Assembly: GCA_900764415.1 (NCBI GenBank)
Contig: CAAFOA010000046.1
Location: 1 to 20,446 of the forward strand
Direction of reading: 5' to 3'
DNA: 20,446 bases
Source: an uncultured Collinsella sp.
GTDB taxonomy: Bacteria > Actinomycetota > Coriobacteriia > Coriobacteriales > Coriobacteriaceae
Part shown: in pieces, positions 7,850 through 14,952 of the stretch
Position numbering within the stretch: position 1 is the stretch's first letter
Layout: the number at the start of each line of letters is the position of its first letter
Translations under genes and position numbers: made by a program
The notes under the pieces: model-generated
Databases searched by the model: none
Seen by the model: only the letters and a program-made list of their open reading frames with translations
What the model was told of the DNA's origin: nothing

Positions 7850-7905
7850 TAGTCGTTGGGGACGTTCTTAAACGACTAGTCAAACAAGAACGTCCCCAAC
7901 GACTA
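7850..7905. repeat. REP-like inverted repeat with 20-bp perfect arms
   Basis: TAGTCGTTGGGGACGTTCTT (7850-7869) is exactly repeated in inverse at 7886-7905, around a 16-base centre that itself contains GACTAGTC. The GGGACGTTCTT word is close to the 40-bp repeats at 310-349 and 1821-1860. No open frame crosses it. It lies between the amino acid ABC operon promoter region and the two-hairpin element. Confidence 0.8.
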
Positions 7906-7911
7906 GGCATG

Positions 7912-8024
7912 AAAAAGGCAAGGCATAGACCTTCTGGTCATGCCTTGCCTTTTGAATGACAAATTGTCGCCCTGGGCGGCGCGCAGCGTCGACCGGCCCG
8001 CCGTTCATTAGAACGGCGGAACCT
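7912..8024. repeat. Two-hairpin intergenic element, copy 2, with strong terminator hairpin
   Basis: Hairpin 1 (7913-7953) has a 14-bp outer stem, a bulged A, a GACC/GGTC inner stem and a TTCT loop; TTTTT follows on the - strand and TTTT ends the + strand arm, so it can terminate in both directions. The linker has TTGAATGACAAATTGTC and GCAGCGTCGA, as in the copies at 1951 and 16391. Hairpin 2 (7998-8019) has a 9-bp stem of different sequence (CCGCCGTTC) at the same place. The element begins at the stop codon of the aldose epimerase gene and is its probable terminator. Confidence 0.82.
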
Positions 8025-8918
8025 CTAGAGCAGGGTGACGCTAAAGCTACGTTTATCGGTAGCGCCGGGAGCCAAGGTGATGGTGTTGACCTTGTGCTCA
8101 AAGACGTCGTCCTCGGTGTCCATGGTGGTGTGACCGGTCCAGGGCTCGAGCGCCACAAACGGAGCGTCGTTGGCGGCAGACCACACGCCGATGTACTTAA
8201 AGCCCTCAAAGTCGATCTTGACGCCGTGGCCCGACTTGCGGCCGCGCAGCGTGAGCGTGGAGCCCGGGGTATCGGTGAACATGATGGCGTCGTTATCGAA
8301 GCTGCGGTGCGTGATGGGCAGCACGTCCGAGTTATCGGGAGCCTTGTAGCTACCCTCGAACGTCATAAGACCGTCGGGCGTGATGATGGGAGCCTCATTA
8401 GTCCAAGCCTCGGTAAACGCCAACTCGTAATCCTCGAATGCCTCGTCCTCGGCACCGGGAGCCGGTACGTTAAACGCGGGGTGGCCGCCCACCGAGAACG
8501 GCAGGTCCACGTCGCCGGTATTGGTGACGGCAAAGGTCTGGGTAAGTGTGGCGTCACCAGTCAGGGCATAGGTCATGTTGAGCTTAAAGTGGAACGGGAA
8601 GGCCTTGAGCGACTCGGGCGTGTCGGTGATCTCGTACGTTACCGAGGAACCGTCCTCCGAAACCTCGACCAGCTTGTGCTCGACGATGCGCGCGAGGCCG
8701 TGGCGCGGCATCTCGCAGGTGCCGGCCGCAGACGTCGCCGTGTTGTTGCGCAGCGAGCCCACAATGGGGAACAGGATGGGCGCATGCTTGCCCCAAAAGG
8801 CGGGGTCGCCCTGCCACAGATACTCGTTGCCGTTGAGGGCAAGGCTCGTGAGCTGGGCGCCCATGGAATCGATGGCTGCGGTGAGGTCGCCGCGCTTGAT
8901 GGTAGTGACGGTGGACAT
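8025..8918 (-). CDS. Aldose 1-epimerase family protein (LacX-like)
   Basis: 297 residues. Proteins of this family interconvert the anomers of aldoses such as galactose or glucose (or phosphorylated forms) in the cytoplasm. Visible family features are YLWQGDPAFWGKHAPILFP near the N-terminus, MPRHGLAR with the first conserved His, GGHPAFNVP with the second His, and FVALEPWTG with the likely catalytic Glu near the C-terminus. This set matches the LacX branch better than classical GalM. The start at 8918 is chosen because GGAGGA lies six bases upstream, against an upstream in-frame ATG at 8942 without a site. No sugar catabolism genes are adjacent, so the physiological sugar is unknown. The two-hairpin element directly downstream should end its transcript. 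Confidence 0.9.
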   Translation of the reverse strand: MSTVTTIKRGDLTAAIDSMGAQLTSLALNGNEYLWQGDPAFWGKHAPILFPIVGSLRNNTATSAAGTCEMPRHGLARIVEHKLVEVSEDGSSVTYEITDTPESLKAFPFHFKLNMTYALTGDATLTQTFAVTNTGDVDLPFSVGGHPAFNVPAPGAEDEAFEDYELAFTEAWTNEAPIITPDGLMTFEGSYKAPDNSDVLPITHRSFDNDAIMFTDTPGSTLTLRGRKSGHGVKIDFEGFKYIGVWSAANDAPFVALEPWTGHTTMDTEDDVFEHKVNTITLAPGATDKRSFSVTLL

Positions 8919-8997
8919 ACTACTTCCTCCAAAAGTAAACAACAGTGTCGAGGGTTATTGTCCCACTCTTGGCGGCGGGGCTGAGCGGCAGGCACAG

Positions 8998-9864
8998 TTA
9001 TTGAGCAATAGCGTAAAGGTCAAACCCGCCCTGCGGCGTGCTATCGACCGTGCCGGGAGCCTGTGAATTAAAACTCACCGGAACCATGCGCTTTGAGGCG
9101 CGGTAACGCGTGCCGTCGGTGGCGACGGGCGGCTCATCGACCGTGAGCTCGTAGTCGCCGGGCTTGAGCTCGATGCCGTCACCTTCGGAATTGACGTATT
9201 GATACTCGTCGATTGCTTGTCCCTTGAGCGTGCGGCCCACGATATGGACGAGCATTTGGCTGTCGCCGCGCGCGGTATCCCACGTCGCGCCTTCCTTAAC
9301 CTCGACTGACACATGCACCGAGCGCGTGCGGCTGAGCGATTGCTCGACGGACATCTCGACCTTGGCGGCGTCTTGGCGCTGCTGCTCGACATGGCCCCAG
9401 ATGCTGCCGATTGCCGAGCAGGCGATAACGCCGGCCATGAAGGCAATGAGGATGGGGCCGAGCGGAGAGCGGCGACCCGCGTCTTCCTCATGAGCCAGGT
9501 CGGGGCGATGCGTTGGCGCAGGCGCCTGAGCACCCTGCGCGGGCACGTCGAGAATGCTGAAAGATGCCGTACTGCCGGGGTCGATGGTGTGGCGCGGTTG
9601 CGGGGTCTTTGCCGGCGAGATGGACATGTCGGCTGGCTCACCCAGCGTGGCCGTGGCATCGGCCTTTGCCTCGTCGGCCTCGGCCTGAGCCCAGGCCTGT
9701 TCAAAAGTCAGGGGCTCGGCGGCATCGGAGGCGGCATCCGTCTCGACGGCATCGTTGCCGGTCTCGTCCTCGTCGCCCGACACGTCACGCGGCGCGGGCT
9801 CGTCCCACTCCTCGTCCGGGGCCTCGCCCTCGCTATACCACCATTCAAAATTATCGATATCCAT
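8998..9864 (-). CDS. Single-pass membrane protein of unknown function, acidic N-terminus
   Basis: 288 residues. Residues 1-85 are strongly acidic and low in complexity; 90-130 are rich in Pro and Ala. GRRSPLGP precedes one hydrophobic helix at about 136-156, which by the positive-inside rule places the N-terminus in the cytoplasm. The remaining ~130 residues would be outside; they include GDGIELKPGDYELTVDEPP, which looks like a beta-sandwich type segment. No catalytic motif is visible and I do not recognise a named family. AAGGGG lies eight bases before the ATG. The gene lies 79 bases upstream of the epimerase on the same strand, but nothing links them in function. A role at the cell surface or envelope is only inferred from topology. 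Confidence 0.8.
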   Translation of the reverse strand: MDIDNFEWWYSEGEAPDEEWDEPAPRDVSGDEDETGNDAVETDAASDAAEPLTFEQAWAQAEADEAKADATATLGEPADMSISPAKTPQPRHTIDPGSTASFSILDVPAQGAQAPAPTHRPDLAHEEDAGRRSPLGPILIAFMAGVIACSAIGSIWGHVEQQRQDAAKVEMSVEQSLSRTRSVHVSVEVKEGATWDTARGDSQMLVHIVGRTLKGQAIDEYQYVNSEGDGIELKPGDYELTVDEPPVATDGTRYRASKRMVPVSFNSQAPGTVDSTPQGGFDLYAIAQ

Positions 9865-9952
9865 ACGGGGCGCCCCTTAGGCCTCGCAAATAAACACTTG
9901 CTAGTCTTATACCCGCAGACGGCGCCGGAGCTCGCCGACACAGACAGGAAAA

Positions 9953-10011
9953 CCGTCACAACATTCGGCGCTTTTCCTCGTTTTCGAGATTTTCGCCGAA
10001 TGTTGTGACGG
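9953..10011. repeat. Inverted repeat with 18-bp perfect arms
   Basis: CCGTCACAACATTCGGCG (9953-9970) is exactly inverted at 9994-10011, with 23 AT-rich bases between. It lies in the divergent gap between the membrane protein gene (start 9864) and the MFS gene (start 10125). Its sequence differs from the GACAAAGGGAC palindromes but its size and position are similar, so it is probably another REP-like family. There is no T-run to suggest a terminator. Confidence 0.75.
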
Positions 10012-10034
10012 CTTGGGCGACTGGCTGGCAGCGC

Positions 10035-10067
10035 AATGTGACAAAGGAGCTGCCCCTTTGTCACATT
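10035..10067. repeat. REP-like palindrome, GACAAAGG family
   Basis: AATGTGACAAAGG (10035-10047) is exactly inverted at 10055-10067 around seven bases. It is a variant of the palindromes at 15077-15109 and 3317-3351 with a slightly decayed centre (AGCTGCC where others read GGAC-W-GTCC). It lies 57 bases upstream of the MFS start. Confidence 0.75.
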
Positions 10068-10124
10068 CTGCTAGAGTTGCAGGGATTGAATCCCGCCTAT
10101 TCATGCGACATTGGAGTGACAACC

Positions 10125-11378
10125 TTGACCGCCGCAACCACGCCTAAAAGTAAGCCAACCGCCGCCGCGCTCTCCCCCGCGCGCACCAAGCTCTGCCTGG
10201 CGCTGCTCGTGCTGTTGGGATTCTCGCTCGGCTGCTCCGAGTTCGTGGTCATCGGTATCGAGAGCGACTTGGCAACGGAACTCGGCGTATCACTTGCCAC
10301 TGCGGGCCAGCTCATCAGCGTGTTCGCGCTCGTCTACGCTATCGCTACGCCGGTGCTTGCGCTTGGCACGGGGCGGTTCCGCCGCTACCAGCTGCTCGTG
10401 TGCTACAGCATCGTCTTTGTGCTCGGCAATTTGGTTATGGCGCTAGCACCTAACTTCCAAGCGCTCTTTATCTCGCGCATTGTCCTGGGCTCCGTCTCGG
10501 GCGCACTGCTCGCCGTGGGTGTGACGTACATCCCCGAGCTACTGTCCCCGCAGCAAACCTCACTCGCCATCTCGGTCGTGTACGGTGCGTTTTCCGTGGC
10601 AATGGTCTTTGTCACTTCGATCGGCAAGTTTGTGGCCGACACGCTCGATTGGCACGTGGCCATGTACGGCACGCTGACCTTTGCCGTTCTGATCTGCGGA
10701 GCGCTCGTGGCGTTTATGCCGCGCGCTGGGCAAACCGACGAGCCTGCCACCTTCCGCGAGCAGGCGGGGCTGCTACGCGAGCCGAGCATCATCACCGGCA
10801 TGCTCATCTTCTTGTTTGGCGTGGGCTCGGTCTATGTGTTCTACGGCTACGTGACGCCTTATCTTGAGCAGGTGCTGGGCATGGGCACGGTCGAAGCCAG
10901 CACCACGCTTATGGCCTATGGCGTGTTCTGCCTGATCTCGAACATCCTGGGCGGATGGATCGATGCTCGCTTTGGCATGAAGGCACTGCTTGTGACGTTT
11001 GTGCTGCAGGCTGCGGCGTTACTCGGACTGTTTGCTGTGGGCGGCACCATGCCGCTCGCGCTGGTCTTTGTCTTTAGCTTGGCGCTGCTCATGTACCTGT
11101 TCTCGGTATCGTGCATCACGCACTTTATGGACGTGGCTCGCAGCCGCCATCCCAAATCGATGGTGCTCGCAAGTTCGGTTGAGCCCATGGCGTTTAACGT
11201 CGGCATCTCGTTTGGCACCGCAGTGGGCGGTGCCGTGGTAAGCGGCGTTGGCATTGCGTACGTGGGCGCAGTGGGTGCCGCGTTCTCGCTTGTGGCCTGG
11301 GCGCTCACGCTGGTGACGATTAAGTTGGCTCGCTGGGAGCGCCGTCGTCAATCAGCACAGCCCCGGATGCAGGCATAG
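10125..11378 (+). CDS. MFS transporter, sugar/drug efflux type
   Basis: 417 residues with about 12 hydrophobic helices and short charged loops, the layout of a major facilitator antiporter. The first helix holds GCSEFVVIGIESDLATELGVS, as in AraJ/Cmr-type exporters. GTGRFRRYQ is the conserved loop between helices 2 and 3, and SRIVLGSVSGAL is the motif in helix 4-5 common in drug and sugar exporters. The start is taken as TTG at 10125, because GGAG lies eight bases upstream and no suitable in-frame ATG exists before the first helix; a GTG at 10116 is in frame but has no site. The likely job is proton-driven export of a sugar or small drug; the substrate is unknown. It appears to be transcribed alone. 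Confidence 0.88.
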   Translation: MTAATTPKSKPTAAALSPARTKLCLALLVLLGFSLGCSEFVVIGIESDLATELGVSLATAGQLISVFALVYAIATPVLALGTGRFRRYQLLVCYSIVFVLGNLVMALAPNFQALFISRIVLGSVSGALLAVGVTYIPELLSPQQTSLAISVVYGAFSVAMVFVTSIGKFVADTLDWHVAMYGTLTFAVLICGALVAFMPRAGQTDEPATFREQAGLLREPSIITGMLIFLFGVGSVYVFYGYVTPYLEQVLGMGTVEASTTLMAYGVFCLISNILGGWIDARFGMKALLVTFVLQAAALLGLFAVGGTMPLALVFVFSLALLMYLFSVSCITHFMDVARSRHPKSMVLASSVEPMAFNVGISFGTAVGGAVVSGVGIAYVGAVGAAFSLVAWALTLVTIKLARWERRRQSAQPRMQA

Positions 11379-11463
11379 GGGCGAACATAGCCCAAGGTGG
11401 CGAGCAACCGGTGAAAACCGTCCCATACGAGTAGTGTTTATCCGCCTGCAAGCTCCAGCAGTG

Positions 11464-11560
11464 CAATTTCGTGTACTTCAGATACACACTTTTCTACTAT
11501 TTCGTGTATTCCAAGTACATGAAATCGTACTAAACTATGTATCTGAAGTACACGAAATTG
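11464..11560. repeat. Three-copy 33-bp-period array upstream of ATPase 2
   Basis: Three palindromic units built on GTGTA(7)TACAC have centres at 11479, 11512 and 11545, exactly 33 bp apart. The outer units form a perfect 23-bp inverted repeat (11464-11486 and 11538-11560). The middle unit (11499-11525) is itself a dyad, with ATTTCGTGTA against TACATGAAAT and one mismatch between these arms. The last unit ends 13 bases before the ATPase ATG, overlapping the place for the promoter or leader. The sequence is unrelated, except in layout, to most of the array at 367-459; the function is probably an operator. Confidence 0.85.
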
Positions 11561-11573
11561 GAAAGGCGGCCCC

Positions 11574-12944
11574 ATGCGCAGATCAATCGAATCCGTTATC
11601 GAATCATGGGCGACAAAGGACGCGTCGCGCCCCCTCCTCATCCGTGGTGCGCGACGCGTAGGCAAAACGTACGTTGCCGAGGAAATCGGCAGACGAATCG
11701 CCGGCGATGCGTTTGTCAAACTCGACTTTCAGACCGATCTTGAGCTGATCGCTCCGCTGTTCGACTGTCCCACCGACGACGTTGACGCCATCGTGGCGCG
11801 AATCTCAGACTATAAACGCACCCCCATTCGCAAAGAAACCGCCTTCATCCTGTTTGACGAGGTGCAGCTCTGCGAACGGGCGCTCAACTCGCTTCGCTTT
11901 TTTTCGGGTTCGGGCTGGCGCATATGCGCGACCGGCAGTCAGCTCGGCGTCGCCACGCGCAAGCGCAAGTTGCCTTTTCCCAGCGGCGTTCGTCAAGAGA
12001 CCATGCATCCTATGTCGTTCGAGGAGTTTCTCTGGGCGCTCGACGAGGAGCAGATGGCCAATGCCATTCGTACCCACGCCGGCACGCTCGAGACCTACGC
12101 CGCGCACCAAGCCGCGCTCAGCCTGTTTCATCGATACCAGATCGTGGGCGGCATGCCCGCCGCCGTCAACGCATATCGCAAGACGTTATCCATCGAGGAT
12201 GCGCGCGTCGAGCAGCGCGAAATCGACGAGACCTATACCGCCGATATGACCGACCCCGAAAACGGGATCAGCGGCGTGGCGGCGCGCAAGGTCTGGCGCT
12301 CCATTCCGTCCCAGCTGCTGAGATCGTCCACAAAAAAATTCAAGTACTCCGAGGTCGAACGCGGAGGCCGTCGCGCCAAGCTTATCGAGCCGCTCGACTG
12401 GCTCGAAGGCGCCGGCATCATATCGGTCAACAACCTGACCGAAGGCATCGAGCCTCCCCTCGTTCCCTTCGACGACGAAGATGGAAGTTTCTTTAAGGTC
12501 TATCTTCTCGATATCGGCCTCATGTTCTACAAACTCGGCATCAACCCGCGGCTCTGGCTCGACCTCAAAGAGGATTCCGCCATAGCGCTATCTTCCGACT
12601 TCCGAGGCGCCCTGGCGGAAAACTCGGTCATGCAAGCATTTTCGGGCAATAGCTTGCAGACGTATTACTGGGTGCCGCCGTCGTCTTGGAAGACGACCGG
12701 CGAGCTCGATTTTTTACTTCAGACCGACCGTATGGAAATTGTGCCCGTCGAAGTAAAGTCCGCACGTAACGTGCGCGCGAGAACCCTCGGGTCGTTTATG
12801 GACAAAGCCCGATCGCCATATGCCTACATTTTGTCCGAGAACAATTTTTCCCGCAGCGAAACCGATGACGGGCGCGAGCTGCGCCACCTCCCCTTGTACG
12901 CAGCGGGCTTTATTGGAGCAAACTGCCTCAAGAGCAGTCTGTAA
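11574..12944 (+). CDS. AAA_14/DUF4143 ATPase with C-terminal nuclease-like domain (ATPase 2)
   Basis: 456 residues, same plan as the genes at 496 and 13573 but clearly diverged from both. Walker A GARRVGKT is at 25-32, Walker B FILFDE at 91-96, and sensor-like ATGS near 114-117. IVGGMPAAV marks the DUF4143 part. The C-terminal pattern is D379 in GELDF, then VEVK with E393 and K395, giving D...ExK as in PD-(D/E)XK folds. A weak site, AAAGGCGG, lies just before the ATG; the MRRSIES start lines up with the sister proteins. The phosphatase gene follows after 33 bases and is probably co-transcribed. The upstream array of 33-bp-spaced dyads suggests autoregulation. The biological role of the family is unknown; nuclease activity is inferred from motif only. 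Confidence 0.92.
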   Translation: MRRSIESVIESWATKDASRPLLIRGARRVGKTYVAEEIGRRIAGDAFVKLDFQTDLELIAPLFDCPTDDVDAIVARISDYKRTPIRKETAFILFDEVQLCERALNSLRFFSGSGWRICATGSQLGVATRKRKLPFPSGVRQETMHPMSFEEFLWALDEEQMANAIRTHAGTLETYAAHQAALSLFHRYQIVGGMPAAVNAYRKTLSIEDARVEQREIDETYTADMTDPENGISGVAARKVWRSIPSQLLRSSTKKFKYSEVERGGRRAKLIEPLDWLEGAGIISVNNLTEGIEPPLVPFDDEDGSFFKVYLLDIGLMFYKLGINPRLWLDLKEDSAIALSSDFRGALAENSVMQAFSGNSLQTYYWVPPSSWKTTGELDFLLQTDRMEIVPVEVKSARNVRARTLGSFMDKARSPYAYILSENNFSRSETDDGRELRHLPLYAAGFIGANCLKSSL

Positions 12945-12977
12945 GCCCTGCGCGACCGCCTAGAAAGGAAGCCGCTC

Positions 12978-13424
12978 ATGCAACGCATTCTTTTTATCTG
13001 CTATGGAAATATCTGTCGCTCGACGATGGCTGAGTCCGTGTTTACCGAGCTGGTGCGGCGCGCCGGGCGCGCGGGCGAGTTTGTCATTGACTCCGCTGCG
13101 ACCTCAACTGAGGAGATCGGCAACCCGCCGCATCATGGCACGGTCGCCAAGCTGCGTGAAGTCGGGATTCCCGTCGTTGCGCACCGTGCCCGCCAGGTGC
13201 GTCGCGCGGAGTATGGCGACTGGGACCACATTGTCTATATGGACGACGAGAACGCCCGCGGCCTGCGGCGCATCTTTGGCGACGACCCCGACGGCAAGGT
13301 TACACGCTTGCTCGATTGGACCGAGCGCCCCGGCGACGTGGCCGATCCCTGGTACACCGGCAACTTCGATGCCACCTACCGCGACGTGCTCGACGGTTGC
13401 ACCGCTATGCTCGAGCAACTGTAG
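12978..13424 (+). CDS. Low-molecular-weight protein tyrosine phosphatase
   Basis: 148 residues, the normal size for this family. These cytosolic enzymes remove phosphate from tyrosine (or arsenate-reductase-like substrates) through a cysteinyl-phosphate. The P-loop is CYGNICRS with nucleophile C8 and R14, close to the N-terminus as expected. DPWYTGN at about 122-128 contains the general acid Asp. GVGIPVV-type and HRARQV segments (SHRAR in relatives) lie between. AAAGGAAG six bases before the ATG gives a good start. It sits 33 bases downstream of ATPase 2 without a visible terminator, so the two are probably one transcript; whether they work together is open. A long hairpin (13463-13525) lies 38 bases after the stop. 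Confidence 0.92.
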   Translation: MQRILFICYGNICRSTMAESVFTELVRRAGRAGEFVIDSAATSTEEIGNPPHHGTVAKLREVGIPVVAHRARQVRRAEYGDWDHIVYMDDENARGLRRIFGDDPDGKVTRLLDWTERPGDVADPWYTGNFDATYRDVLDGCTAMLEQL

Positions 13425-13462
13425 ACAAGCGAGGTCGCGAGCCACGTCTTCGGCGCGAAACG

Positions 13463-13525
13463 AGCGTGGATTTTCTCCCGCTTTGAGCGTTCGAGTGCGC
13501 TCTAAACGGGAGAAAATCCACACTC
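13463..13525. repeat. Long imperfect hairpin between phosphatase and ATPase 3
   Basis: The arms 13463-13490 and 13498-13525 pair over about 28 bases with only three mismatches around an eight-base loop. The inner 15-bp block GTGGATTTTCTCCCG is perfect. It follows the phosphatase stop by 38 bases. No clear T-run follows, so it resembles a REP/BIME hairpin that may shield the 3' end rather than a classic terminator. It is directly followed by another palindrome at 13530. Confidence 0.7.
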
Positions 13526-13529
13526 ATGA

Positions 13530-13560
13530 ATGTGACAAAGGGACCGCCCCTTTGCCACAT
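13530..13560. repeat. REP-like palindrome, GACAAAGGG family
   Basis: ATGTGACAAAGGG (13530-13542) faces CCCTTTGCCACAT (13548-13560) with one mismatch and five bases between. It is a decayed relative of 15077-15109. It lies 12 bases beyond the stop of ATPase 3, and ATPase 3 therefore has one member of this palindrome family on each side. Confidence 0.7.
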
Positions 13561-13572
13561 CCGGGACTGGCC

Positions 13573-14934
13573 CTAGACCGGCTTGACCTCCAGCTTTATC
13601 CCCTCGGCGCAGGAGTCGCCCAAAACATCCGAAAGGGCCCAGGTCGCATATAGCGGCAAATAGAGAACCGCTCCGTTGCGCTCAACGTTGCCTCTCGAGA
13701 AAACAATCCCGAGCCTTACGCCATATTCAGCCGTATCAAGCACATGACCGAGCGCAGCGTGCGCGTGGTAATAGGAGCCCGATTTAACCTCGATCGGAAC
13801 AGCCGTCCCATCCGGCCCATCGACCACAAAGTCCACTTCACCGCGCTTTTTTGTCTGATAGTAGTAAAGCTGGCGATTTTGGGCAGCCAGCTGCTGGGCC
13901 ACCACGTTTTCGTAAATGCCGCCCAGATTGGGCTCCTTGCTATCAAGATACGCCGCTTGGGCGACTCCAACGGGGTAGCGCGCCATCAACATGCCCGTAT
14001 CCGATTGGTATAGCTTGAACTGCGATGGCCGTGCCGTCTTGAGCAGGGGCGACTTTGGCTCGGTTACGATATCGGCTTTGAGAGCAACGCCGGCATCGAC
14101 AAGCCAGACAAAATCTCGCTGGTACTTCTCATAATGCGCCTTGGGGTCAATGGAATTGAGCACGAAACGCTTGTGTTCGCCCTCAAGCATAATGGGGAGC
14201 TGATCGTAGATGCTCTGCACCTGAAGGGCACGCCCGCTTGCATACTTGGAAATATCCCGTCGGTACTGTTCGTTGAGCTCGGACTGTAGCTGACGAACAG
14301 AGGCAAGGTCGCCCTGCGTGTCAAGGAAACGCTGCACGACCTCCGGCATTCCGCCGACAACGGTATAGGTCCTGAAGTTTGCCATCATCGCGTCATGAAT
14401 GTAACCAGGAATGGGCTTCTCGCTGATACACGCGTCGCGTATCGTTTGGCGAGCCCCCTCGCTCACCCCGGTTGCCCAGCAAAACTCCTCAAAATCGAGC
14501 GGGAACATCCTAAGCTCGTGGACATACCCCACGGGATAGGACCTGACACCCTTGAACTGGGTCCCAAGCATTGACCCCGAAAACGCCCAGCGGCACCTCC
14601 CGTCCTCAACAAGGAACTTTGCCATCGTCATGATGTCGGGGGCCTCTTGGACCTCATCGATAAACACGAGCGTTTTGCCTGGTGCAATCGACTTTCCCGA
14701 AAGAAGCGTCACCCTGCTGATGAAATCATCGGCATCTCGCGCCTCGAGAAGAGCATCTTTTGCCTGGCGATTTTCCATGAGGTTGAGTTCGATGTAGGTT
14801 GCGTGGTCGGCTTTGCCAAACGCGCGAATCGAATAGCTTTTGCCGATCTGGCGAGAACCCGTGATGAATAAGGCCTTTTGCTCGGCAGACTTCAGCCAAC
14901 GCTCCAGCTCTGCCGCTATTTTCCTGCGCAGCAT
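13573..14934 (-). CDS. AAA_14/DUF4143 ATPase with C-terminal nuclease-like domain (ATPase 3)
   Basis: 453 residues. Walker A GSRQIGKS is at 26-33, Walker B LVFIDE at 89-94, followed by a sensor-like SGSMLG. VVGGMPEVV marks DUF4143. The C-terminal motif is D368 in GEVDF and IEVK with E382 and K384, the D...ExK spacing being the same as in ATPase 2. I place the start at 14934 because AGGGGAG lies five bases upstream and MLRRKIAAELERW lines up with the N-termini of ATPases 1 and 2; an earlier in-frame ATG at 14958 lies inside the repeat array and has no site. It is a single-gene unit convergent with the phosphatase gene. Function is unknown beyond predicted ATP hydrolysis and a possible nuclease domain. 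Confidence 0.92.
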   Translation of the reverse strand: MLRRKIAAELERWLKSAEQKALFITGSRQIGKSYSIRAFGKADHATYIELNLMENRQAKDALLEARDADDFISRVTLLSGKSIAPGKTLVFIDEVQEAPDIMTMAKFLVEDGRCRWAFSGSMLGTQFKGVRSYPVGYVHELRMFPLDFEEFCWATGVSEGARQTIRDACISEKPIPGYIHDAMMANFRTYTVVGGMPEVVQRFLDTQGDLASVRQLQSELNEQYRRDISKYASGRALQVQSIYDQLPIMLEGEHKRFVLNSIDPKAHYEKYQRDFVWLVDAGVALKADIVTEPKSPLLKTARPSQFKLYQSDTGMLMARYPVGVAQAAYLDSKEPNLGGIYENVVAQQLAAQNRQLYYYQTKKRGEVDFVVDGPDGTAVPIEVKSGSYYHAHAALGHVLDTAEYGVRLGIVFSRGNVERNGAVLYLPLYATWALSDVLGDSCAEGIKLEVKPV

Positions 14935-14952
14935 AGGCTCTCCCCTCAGTGT

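Noticed and set aside
10077-10094. tRNA T-arm-like sequence GGGATTGAATCCC
   Set aside because: A 13-bp palindrome without acceptor stem, D-arm or anticodon arm around it; no tRNA can be folded here.
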